NCBI GenBank assembly: GCA_016290715.1
Contig: JAEEUY010000096.1
Span: 1-5,640 of the forward strand
Length of the DNA: 5,640 nt
DNA from: Bacteroidales bacterium
GTDB taxonomy: Bacteria > Bacteroidota > Bacteroidia > Bacteroidales > WCHB1-69
Reading direction: 5' to 3'
Notes under the pieces: generated by a model
The model's input: only the letters and a program-made list of their open reading frames with translations
What the model was told of the DNA's origin: nothing
The model's database searches: none
Shown: positions 1-5,299 of the stretch, in pieces
Layout: each line of letters begins with the position of its first letter
How positions within the stretch are numbered: the stretch's first letter is position 1
Made by a program: the position numbers and the translations under genes

Positions 1-7
1 AAATTTG
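1..7 (+). promoter_or_regulatory. Probable truncated -7 promoter box of queH
   Basis: The window opens with AAATTTG, which would be the last seven bases of a Bacteroidota -7 box (TAnnTTTG) if the base just outside is T. An identical run lies upstream of rnfD at 619-625. It sits 17 bases before the first queH ATG, a distance similar to those before the other two promoter-associated genes here. The first base and the -33 element are outside the window, so this is an inference. Confidence 0.35.
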
Positions 8-24
8 CAGCGATTTTTTTTCTG

Positions 25-588
25 ATGGAAATGAAAAAAATTTTACTTCACACCTGTTGTGCCCCTTGTTCTGCTCCCATTATTGAGTGGCTTTTGCAAA
101 ACGACTTTCTTCCTACCTTATATTATTATAATCCGAATATTTTCCCTGATGAAGAGTATGTTATTCGCAAAAACGAGTGCAGTCGCTATGCGCAATCATT
201 AGGATTGGAAATGATTGACGGGGATTACACCCATGAAGATTGGTTGCAAGAAATGAAGGGGTTGGAAAAAGAACCAGAACGGGGCCAGCGCTGTTTGCAG
301 TGTTTTAAAATGCGCTTGTTCAAGACGGCGCAATTGGCACACGACAGGGGATTTGAACTCTTTGCAACCACCTTGGCCTCTTCCCGTTGGAAGAACTTGG
401 ACCAGATTAACGAAGCAGGGCGTTATGCGGAAGCCATATTCCCCGGCACCTCTTTCTATGAAAAAAATTGGAGAAAGGGGGGATTGCAAGAACGTCGTCG
501 GATTCTATTGAAAGAAAACGGTTTTTATAATCAGCTATACTGCGGTTGTGAATATAGTATGCCAAATGCCAGTGGTAAAAAAATGTAA
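25..588 (+). CDS. queH: Epoxyqueuosine reductase QueH
   Basis: QueH (old family name DUF208) reduces epoxyqueuosine to queuosine in the wobble position of tRNAs with GUN anticodons, the final step of queuosine synthesis. It is a cytosolic iron-sulfur protein unrelated to the cobalamin enzyme QueG. The 187-residue product has the family's cysteine signature: Cys11-Cys12 with Cys15 in an N-terminal HTCCAPCSA motif, Cys90 and Cys93 in QRCLQC, and Cys173 and Cys175 in a C-terminal YCGCEYS motif. In the family these residues hold a [4Fe-4S] cluster and an additional metal site. The KGGLQERR stretch before the last cysteines is also typical, and the length is normal. ATG codons at 25 and 31 are both plausible; the second gives the common MKKILLH start, and neither has a convincing Shine-Dalgarno. 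It probably has its own promoter at the window edge. No strong terminator separates it from rnfD, so read-through is possible. Confidence 0.93.
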   Translation: MEMKKILLHTCCAPCSAPIIEWLLQNDFLPTLYYYNPNIFPDEEYVIRKNECSRYAQSLGLEMIDGDYTHEDWLQEMKGLEKEPERGQRCLQCFKMRLFKTAQLAHDRGFELFATTLASSRWKNLDQINEAGRYAEAIFPGTSFYEKNWRKGGLQERRRILLKENGFYNQLYCGCEYSMPNASGKKM

Positions 589-607
589 ATTTTTTATTCA
601 ATAATGA

Positions 608-625
608 TATATTTGTGTAAATTTG
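608..625 (+). promoter_or_regulatory. Bacteroidota-type -7 promoter box(es) for the rnf operon
   Basis: Two exact matches to TAnnTTTG lie in the 57-base gap between queH and rnfD: TATATTTG at 608-615 and TAAATTTG at 618-625. The second ends 20 bases before the rnfD ATG and is the better placed; transcription would start near 630, giving a leader of roughly 15 bases. A good TTTG -33 element is not evident, only a T-rich run at 590-595. The call rests on the -7 match and its position at an operon head. Such motifs arise easily in AT-rich DNA. Confidence 0.55.
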
Positions 626-645
626 CGGCTTGAAATTTAACTAAA

Positions 646-1668
646 ATGAGTGATTTTTTATTGAAAGTTTCAGGGTCTCCTCATATTCACGGGGAAGAGT
701 CTGTGAAAAAAATTATGTGGACAGTGGTAATAGCCTTATTGCCAGCTTTTTTAGTGAGTATTTTTTATTTCGGACTACCTGCACTATGGCTGACTTTGGT
801 CTCTGTGGCGAGTTGTGTGGTTTTTGAATATTTAATCCAGCGTTTCTTGCTGAAAGGAAAATGTACCATCCCTGATGGTTCAGCAGTTGTAACAGGTTTG
901 TTATTAGCCTTTAATGTTCCTTCTAATTTGCCTATTCCCATCATTATTTTTGGTGCATTAATTGCTATCGGTTTGGCTAAAATGGCTTTTGGCGGATTAG
1001 GCAACAACTTGTTTAACCCTGCAATTACTGCGCGTGTCGTATTGCTCATCTCTTTTCCGGTGCAGATGACCACATGGCCAGTGGCTCGCCCTATCTGGTC
1101 GTTTGGAAAGATGGCGGATGTGGTTACCGGGCCTACTCCTTTGGGAATATTAAAAGAATCTCATGCTCAGGATGTTCATGCGATGATGCATGGTGTTTAT
1201 CCTGTTAGTGACGGCAGCTTGATGTCATTCCCTTCTAATGTGGATATGCTGATTGGACAAATGGGCGGGAGTTTTGGCGAAGTCTCTGCCATCGCTTTGC
1301 TCATCGGGGCTATCTTTTTGTTGCTGCGTAAAGTGATTACATGGCATATTCCAGTTTCTTTTATGCTTACTACTTTCATCTTTACAGGTATTTTCTGGCT
1401 GATAGATCCGACGCAATATGCCAATCCTTGCTTCCACATGGTAACGGGCGGTTTGATTTTAGGGGCATGTTTCATGGCTACCGATATGGTTACATCGCCA
1501 GTTTCCAAAAGAGGAATGCTTGTCTTTGGCGCCGGTTGCGGCTTGATTACCGGTCTTATCCGTCTTTTCGGGGCCTATCCTGAAGGCGTTTCGTTCTCTA
1601 TCCTGTTGATGAACGCCTTGGTGCCATTAATTGACAAAGCCTTCAAACCCAAACGCTTTGGCGCATAG
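646..1668 (+). CDS. rnfD: Rnf electron transport complex subunit D
   Basis: RnfD is an integral membrane subunit of Rnf, which couples electron transfer between ferredoxin and NAD+ to Na+ or H+ movement across the inner membrane. The 340-residue protein is very hydrophobic, with about eight to ten membrane segments, and belongs to the NqrB/RnfD family. The N-terminal VSGSPHIH stretch, the GNNLFNPA motif (about residues 119-126) and the C-terminal FGAYPEGVSFSILLMNA run are typical. FMN is bound covalently through a phosphoester to a threonine in an [ST]GAT-like motif; here this reads T161-G-P-T164, making Thr164 (codon 1135-1137) the attachment site and Pro163 a departure from the textbook Ala. 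Length is normal. It is the first rnf gene visible: rnfB and rnfC, usually just upstream, are replaced in position by queH. The ATG at 646 gives the normal N-terminus but has no strong Shine-Dalgarno. Confidence 0.96.
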   Translation: MSDFLLKVSGSPHIHGEESVKKIMWTVVIALLPAFLVSIFYFGLPALWLTLVSVASCVVFEYLIQRFLLKGKCTIPDGSAVVTGLLLAFNVPSNLPIPIIIFGALIAIGLAKMAFGGLGNNLFNPAITARVVLLISFPVQMTTWPVARPIWSFGKMADVVTGPTPLGILKESHAQDVHAMMHGVYPVSDGSLMSFPSNVDMLIGQMGGSFGEVSAIALLIGAIFLLLRKVITWHIPVSFMLTTFIFTGIFWLIDPTQYANPCFHMVTGGLILGACFMATDMVTSPVSKRGMLVFGAGCGLITGLIRLFGAYPEGVSFSILLMNALVPLIDKAFKPKRFGA

Positions 1669-1687
1669 TTGAGTGAAAATTAAATAT

Positions 1688-1699
1688 ACAATATATTGT
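1688..1699. repeat. 12-bp palindrome before rnfG
   Basis: ACAATATATTGT is a perfect 12-base inverted repeat that ends one base before the rnfG ATG, inside the 32-base gap after rnfD. It occupies the place where a Shine-Dalgarno would normally lie. It could be chance in AT-rich spacer, a weak hairpin or a small operator; nothing else in the window repeats it. Confidence 0.3.
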
Positions 1700-1700
1700 T

Positions 1701-2306
1701 ATGGCTAAAAAAGAATCTACACTTGGTACGATGATTTTATCGCTGCTTCTTATTACAGCGGCCGCCTCGGCAGCACTCGCCGGAGTGTATAAAATGACGG
1801 AAAAATCAATCATTGAGGTTCAAAACCAGAAAAAACAACAGGCAATACAAGCTGTTTTGCATGATTTTAATGGTGATCTGCAGCGGGTTGGAGTTCTGCT
1901 TGATGGGGATCCCGATTCGGTATATGTGTCGTTGGCTTATCAACAGGATCAGTGTGTGGGAGCTGCGGTGGAGACCTATACCAAAAAAGCATTTGGCGGT
2001 TCCTTCACCTTGATGGTGGGGTTTGATGCTAACGGGGAAATTACAGGAACAGAGGTGATTAAAATGGCAGAAACACCAGGTCTTGGTGATAAAATAAATA
2101 AGGAAAAAAGCGATTTTTCAAAACAATTTGTTACGATGAATCCCGCTGAGGCAAATTTCGATTTGAAAGTGAAAAAAGATGGAGGAACAGTGGATGCCAT
2201 TACCGCAGCCACAATCTCTTCACGTGCCTATTGCGATGCTGTCAATCGTGCAGCCAAAGCCTTTGATGCAGTTAACCCTAATAAACAAGGAGGTGATAAT
2301 GAGTAA
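1701..2306 (+). CDS. rnfG: Rnf electron transport complex subunit G
   Basis: RnfG is the Rnf subunit anchored by one N-terminal helix, with an FMN-binding domain on the outer (periplasmic) face, where it passes electrons to or from RnfD. The 201-residue product has a basic start (MAKK), a single membrane segment at about 11-31, then a soluble FMN-binding domain. The family stretch ETPGLGDKI is at residues 124-132. The flavin-transferase target near the C-terminus reads D165-A-I-T168-A-A-T171-I-S, fitting the Dxx[ST]xAT pattern used by ApbE; FMN should be linked to Thr171. The second residue of the core is Ala rather than the usual Gly (TAAT instead of [ST]GAT), a form I recall from Bacteroidota homologs. 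The gene follows rnfD by 32 bases, and its last 8 bases overlap the start of rnfE. The final codons also contain the rnfE ribosome-binding site. Confidence 0.95.
   Translation: MAKKESTLGTMILSLLLITAAASAALAGVYKMTEKSIIEVQNQKKQQAIQAVLHDFNGDLQRVGVLLDGDPDSVYVSLAYQQDQCVGAAVETYTKKAFGGSFTLMVGFDANGEITGTEVIKMAETPGLGDKINKEKSDFSKQFVTMNPAEANFDLKVKKDGGTVDAITAATISSRAYCDAVNRAAKAFDAVNPNKQGGDNE
2287..2297 (+). promoter_or_regulatory. Extended Shine-Dalgarno of rnfE
   Basis: AAGGAGGTGAT is complementary over all 11 bases to the conserved bacterial 16S rRNA 3' tail (ATCACCTCCTT). The AAGGAGG core ends five bases before the rnfE ATG at 2299, and the site lies inside the rnfG coding sequence. It fixes the rnfE start. 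No other gene in this window has a comparable site, and Bacteroidota generally lack Shine-Dalgarno sequences, so it is unusual here. Confidence 0.85.
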
Positions 2307-2892
2307 GATGCAAATTCTTTTAAAAGGTATTGTTAAGGAAAATCCTACCTTTGTGCTGGTGCTTGGTATGTGCCCCTCTCTTGGGGTAACTACTTCGGCA
2401 ATTAATGGTCTGGGAATGGGTTTGGCCACTACCTTCGTTTTGCTGATGTCTAACATCTTGATATCCATGCTGAAAAATTTTATTCCTGATAAAGTGCGTA
2501 TTCCAGCTTTTATTGTCGTGATTGCTACATTTGTATCTATCGTCGATTTGCTGATTCAGGGTTTTGTCCCTGCTTTGGCTGAAAGCCTCGGACTCTTTAT
2601 CCCACTGATTGTTGTAAACTGTATTGTACTGGGGCGTGCAGAAGCTTTTGCCTCTAAAAATGGTGTGGTGGACTCAGCACTTGATGGAATTGGAATGGGG
2701 CTTGGTTTTACTTGTGCGCTGACCTTGATTGGGTTGTGCCGTGAAATGCTGGGCACAGGGTCGGCATTTGGCTACAAATTTATTGCTCCTGCCGCTGATG
2801 GTATCCTCGTCTTTGTGCTCGCACCAGGGGCATTTTTAGTTCTCGGCCTATTGATGGCATTGATTAGATATCTGCAAAAAGCAAATAAATAA
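2299..2892 (+). CDS. rnfE: Rnf electron transport complex subunit E
   Basis: RnfE is one of two homologous six-helix subunits, with RnfA, that lie in opposite orientation in the membrane and jointly hold an iron-sulfur cluster between the inner and outer flavins. The start is at 2299 (MSKMQILLKG), fixed by the ribosome-binding site just upstream and by homology. The same frame is open back to 2179, but that stretch lies inside rnfG and is not part of the protein. The 197-residue product has the paired family motifs GMCPSLGVTT (Cys25) and VNCIVLGRAEAFAS (Cys108), which supply the cluster cysteines in known Rnf structures. About six hydrophobic segments cover most of its length. It overlaps the end of rnfG by 8 bases, so the two are probably translationally coupled, and rnfA follows 21 bases later. 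Confidence 0.96.
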   Translation: MSKMQILLKGIVKENPTFVLVLGMCPSLGVTTSAINGLGMGLATTFVLLMSNILISMLKNFIPDKVRIPAFIVVIATFVSIVDLLIQGFVPALAESLGLFIPLIVVNCIVLGRAEAFASKNGVVDSALDGIGMGLGFTCALTLIGLCREMLGTGSAFGYKFIAPAADGILVFVLAPGAFLVLGLLMALIRYLQKANK

Positions 2893-2913
2893 TTTATTAA
2901 AAATTAGAGCATT

Positions 2914-3492
2914 ATGGAATATATTTTGATGGTCATTAGTTGCGTTTTTGTTAATAATATCATATTATCGCAATTTTTGGGTATTTGCCCTTTTTTAGGT
3001 GTCTCTAATAAAATTAGTACCTCTTTGGGAAGGGGGGTGGCTGTTATTTTTGTGATGACGTTAGCGACTTTAGTTACCTCATTAATAAATACATACGTAT
3101 TAGTTCCACTAAATCTGCTTTTTCTGCAAACGATTGCTTTTATTTTGGTGATTGCGGCTTTAGTGCAGATGTTGGAAATCATTCTGAAAAAGGTGAGCCC
3201 CTCATTATATCAGGCTTTGGGTATTTTCTTGCCTTTGATTACGACGAATTGTGCTGTTTTGGGTATTGCGATTGCGGTTACGCAGAAACCGGAATTTTCT
3301 ATTTTGGACAGCACCCTTTATGCAACCTCTATGGCTATCGGTTTTACCGTGGCAATAGTTATATTCGCCGGTTTGCGAGAGCAATTGGATTTTGTGAAAG
3401 TGCCGAAAGCGATGCGCGGTGTGCCGATTGCTTTGATTACGGCCGGCATTCTTTCCCTTGCTTTTATGGGATTTGCCAATTTGGTAAAATAA
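2914..3492 (+). CDS. rnfA: Rnf electron transport complex subunit A
   Basis: RnfA is the homologous, oppositely oriented partner of RnfE in the membrane core of Rnf. The 192-residue protein is nearly all hydrophobic, with about six membrane segments. Its motifs mirror those of RnfE: GICPFLGVS with Cys25 in the first helix and TNCAVLGIAI with Cys113 in the middle. These four cysteines, two from each subunit, are expected to bind the shared iron-sulfur cluster. The C-terminal half contains the usual GLREQLDFVKVPKAMRG stretch. Length is normal and the ATG at 2914 gives the typical start. It is the last gene of the rnf unit and is followed four bases after its stop codon by a strong terminator hairpin. 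Confidence 0.96.
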   Translation: MEYILMVISCVFVNNIILSQFLGICPFLGVSNKISTSLGRGVAVIFVMTLATLVTSLINTYVLVPLNLLFLQTIAFILVIAALVQMLEIILKKVSPSLYQALGIFLPLITTNCAVLGIAIAVTQKPEFSILDSTLYATSMAIGFTVAIVIFAGLREQLDFVKVPKAMRGVPIALITAGILSLAFMGFANLVK

Positions 3493-3495
3493 TAT

Positions 3496-3521
3496 AAAGC
3501 GGTAATTTTTACCGCTTTTTT
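3496..3521 (+). terminator. Intrinsic terminator after rnfA
   Basis: A perfect 10-base-pair stem pairs AAAGCGGTAA (3496-3505) with TTACCGCTTT (3509-3518) across a three-base TTT loop, followed by more T to 3521. It starts four bases after the rnfA stop codon. Because the arms carry A and T runs at their outer ends it could work in both directions, but all nearby genes are on the + strand. It separates the rnf unit from the sigma-54 activator. Confidence 0.92.
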
Positions 3522-3544
3522 ATTTTAGTTCTGCGATTTTTTAC

Positions 3545-3552
3545 TAATTTTG
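3545..3552 (+). promoter_or_regulatory. Bacteroidota-type -7 promoter box for the activator-lptE operon
   Basis: TAATTTTG matches TAnnTTTG exactly and lies between the rnfA terminator and the next gene, which therefore needs its own promoter. It ends 14 bases before the ATG at 3567, implying a leader of only about 10 bases. A T-rich stretch at about 3521-3530 lies where the -33 element would be, but without a clean TTTG. I see no -24/-12 sigma-54 promoter here. Confidence 0.55.
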
Positions 3553-3566
3553 CGCACAATTTGAAA

Positions 3567-4778
3567 ATGGACAACAAGATTTTTTTGGTTAAGCAACGAT
3601 ATGGAATAGTGGGGTTCGATCCGGTATTGGAACGAGCCATTGAAACGGCTTTGCGTGTCGCCCCTACGAATCTTTCGGTGTTGATTATGGGAGAAAGTGG
3701 AGTGGGGAAAGAAAATTTTGCCAAAATCATTCACGACAATAGTGGTTTCAAAAATGGTAAATTTATTGCTGTGAATTGTGGAGCCATTCCTGAAGGTACC
3801 ATTGATTCGGAACTTTTTGGACACGAGAAAGGGGCTTTTACCAATGCAACGGAAGCACGGAAAGGCTATTTTGAGGAAGCCAATAATGGGACTATTTTTC
3901 TTGATGAAGTGGGGGATCTTCCATTTTCAACGCAAGTGCGTTTGTTGCGTGTGTTGGAAACGGGTGAATTTATGCGTGTGGGGTCTTCCAAAACATTGAA
4001 AACACAAGTGCGTGTGGTGGCCGCAACAAATGCCAATATGCAAGAACGTATTGAAAATGGCCGCTTCCGCGACGACCTTTTCTATCGTTTAAATACAATT
4101 TCCATTTTCCTCCCCCCATTGCGCGACCGTCAGTCCGACATACAACTGCTTTTTGACAAATTCGCTCTTGACATTGCCGAGGAGAGTCGGGTGCCGGTGA
4201 TAAAACTTGATAATCAAGCTTCTGAATTATTGAAAAAATACTATTGGCCAGGCAATATTCGCCAGCTGAAACATGTGGTGCAAAATCTCTCCATTGTGGA
4301 AACGGAACGCCTGATCACTGCTGATATTCTTCAAAAGCATTTGAATCCCGCTCCTTCCATGAATGTGCCTGTAAGAATGCAAACGGAAAGCAATGCCTCT
4401 TATTTGCAGGAGAGAGAGATGATTCTTAAATTCTTGTACGAATTGAACCGTAAAGTCGCAGATCTGGAGAAAAAAGTGATGGAATTATCAGCCCCTTATG
4501 AACATAGTGGAAATAATGCAGCTCATCAGCCGATGATCCAACATACTATTCAATCGTATCATCCTATTGATCAGGAGTTTCAAATGGTTGAGCCCGAAGT
4601 GACGGAGCATACGCTTGATTCTGTCCCCACTCACGAATCGTTTTCTTTGCTGGAATCGGAAAAGGATATGATTAAAAAAGCATTGGAAAAACATAAAAAT
4701 AACCGCAAAAATGCAGCTGCGGAACTGGGTATTTCAGAACGGACTCTTTACCGAAAAATCAAAGAGTATGAATTGTAA
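3567..4778 (+). CDS. Sigma-54-dependent transcriptional activator (AAA+, Fis-type HTH)
   Basis: This 403-residue bacterial enhancer-binding protein would use ATP to open promoters held by sigma-54 RNA polymerase. The AAA+ domain starts almost at once (about residue 10): Walker A GESGVGKE at 42-49, sigma-54 contact loop GAFTNA at 89-94 (Asn for the usual Gly), Walker B TIFLDE at 109-114, arginine-finger region RFRDDLFYRL at 166-175, and sensor II WPGNIRQL at 227-234. A Fis-like helix-turn-helix ends the protein (about 366-403). There is no N-terminal receiver, GAF or PAS domain. A long linker (about 260-360) includes a heptad-like segment at about 280-307, probably a coiled coil, then a polar stretch rich in His, Gln and Glu. 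ATG 3567 is chosen over an in-frame TTG at 3561. The gene overlaps lptE by 11 bases, suggesting a role linked to the envelope; its targets cannot be read from the sequence. Confidence 0.93.
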   Translation: MDNKIFLVKQRYGIVGFDPVLERAIETALRVAPTNLSVLIMGESGVGKENFAKIIHDNSGFKNGKFIAVNCGAIPEGTIDSELFGHEKGAFTNATEARKGYFEEANNGTIFLDEVGDLPFSTQVRLLRVLETGEFMRVGSSKTLKTQVRVVAATNANMQERIENGRFRDDLFYRLNTISIFLPPLRDRQSDIQLLFDKFALDIAEESRVPVIKLDNQASELLKKYYWPGNIRQLKHVVQNLSIVETERLITADILQKHLNPAPSMNVPVRMQTESNASYLQEREMILKFLYELNRKVADLEKKVMELSAPYEHSGNNAAHQPMIQHTIQSYHPIDQEFQMVEPEVTEHTLDSVPTHESFSLLESEKDMIKKALEKHKNNRKNAAAELGISERTLYRKIKEYEL

Positions 4779-5295
4779 ACAGTTATATCATAATACGTTA
4801 ATATTCGTATGGATAGTCTGTATCTTGCTATTGTCGGGCTGTCGTTTGACGGTTTCTCTTACGGGCGGGAATGTTGATCCTCGAGCTAAAACAGTTTATA
4901 TTCAAACATTTAGAAACAATGCTGTAGTGGTCAATCCTCTGCTTAGTCAGGAGTTTACGAATGCACTCAAAGACAGAATCCAAGGGCAGACACCCCTCAC
5001 AATTATCAATACGGAAAATGGAGACTATAAGCTTGAAGGGGAGATAACAGGTTATACTATCAATCCTGTGGCTATTCAAGGCGATGAAACTGCGGCAATG
5101 AACCGTCTGACAATCACGGTATCTGTGCGTTTCACCAATACTTTTGATGAAACAAAGAATTTTGAACAATCGTTTTCTCGATATGTGGATTATTCCAGTA
5201 CCCAGAATTTCACCTCAATTGAAAGTAATTTGGTGAATGAGATTAATGACGCATTAACAGAAGACATTTTTAATAAGGCATTTGTTAATTGGTAA
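4768..5295 (+). CDS. lptE: LPS assembly outer-membrane lipoprotein LptE
   Basis: LptE is the lipoprotein plug of the LptD beta-barrel, which places lipopolysaccharide in the outer leaflet of the outer membrane. The 175-residue precursor has a hydrophobic signal (about 11-22) and lipobox L22-S-G-C25; cleavage before Cys25 gives a lipidated mature protein of 151 residues. The stretch after it (A-K-T-V-Y-I-Q-T-F, then an NNA and a LLSQEFTNALKD helix) and the later LEGEITGY strand match the Bacteroidota LptE family as I know it. The start ATG 4768 lies inside the activator gene and overlaps its last 11 bases in another frame; the same frame is open back to 4711, but that would put the signal too far from the N-terminus. 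The overlap suggests translational coupling. The next gene starts 4 bases after its stop. Length is normal for the phylum. Confidence 0.9.
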   Translation: MNCKQLYHNTLIFVWIVCILLLSGCRLTVSLTGGNVDPRAKTVYIQTFRNNAVVVNPLLSQEFTNALKDRIQGQTPLTIINTENGDYKLEGEITGYTINPVAIQGDETAAMNRLTITVSVRFTNTFDETKNFEQSFSRYVDYSSTQNFTSIESNLVNEINDALTEDIFNKAFVNW

Positions 5296-5299
5296 TATT

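Noticed and set aside
331..350. TTGGCAC-like match suggesting a sigma-54 -24/-12 promoter inside queH
   Set aside because: The -12 GC element is missing at the right spacing, and the site lies in the middle of a coding region.
578..595. AT-only inverted repeat (AAAAAAT / ATTTTTT) at the end of queH, a possible terminator
   Set aside because: The 7-bp stem contains no G-C pairs and its left arm lies inside the coding sequence. It is too weak to call, especially next to the clear hairpin after rnfA.
2179..2298. N-terminal extension of rnfE inside rnfG
   Set aside because: The extension overlaps rnfG by over 120 bases and does not resemble RnfE. The strong ribosome-binding site and family alignment put the start at 2299.
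3561..3566. TTG as the start codon of the sigma-54 activator
   Set aside because: An ATG lies two codons later at 3567. The TTG would leave almost no leader after the -7 box, and the two extra residues add nothing.
4711..4767. N-terminal extension of lptE inside the activator gene
   Set aside because: It would bury the signal peptide 19 residues further in. The ATG at 4768 gives a normal lipoprotein signal length.
4828..5169. Antisense frame opposite lptE, and other minus-strand frames across the window
   Set aside because: All lie fully opposite well-supported genes, and their translations show no recognisable domain. They are by-products of coding bias.
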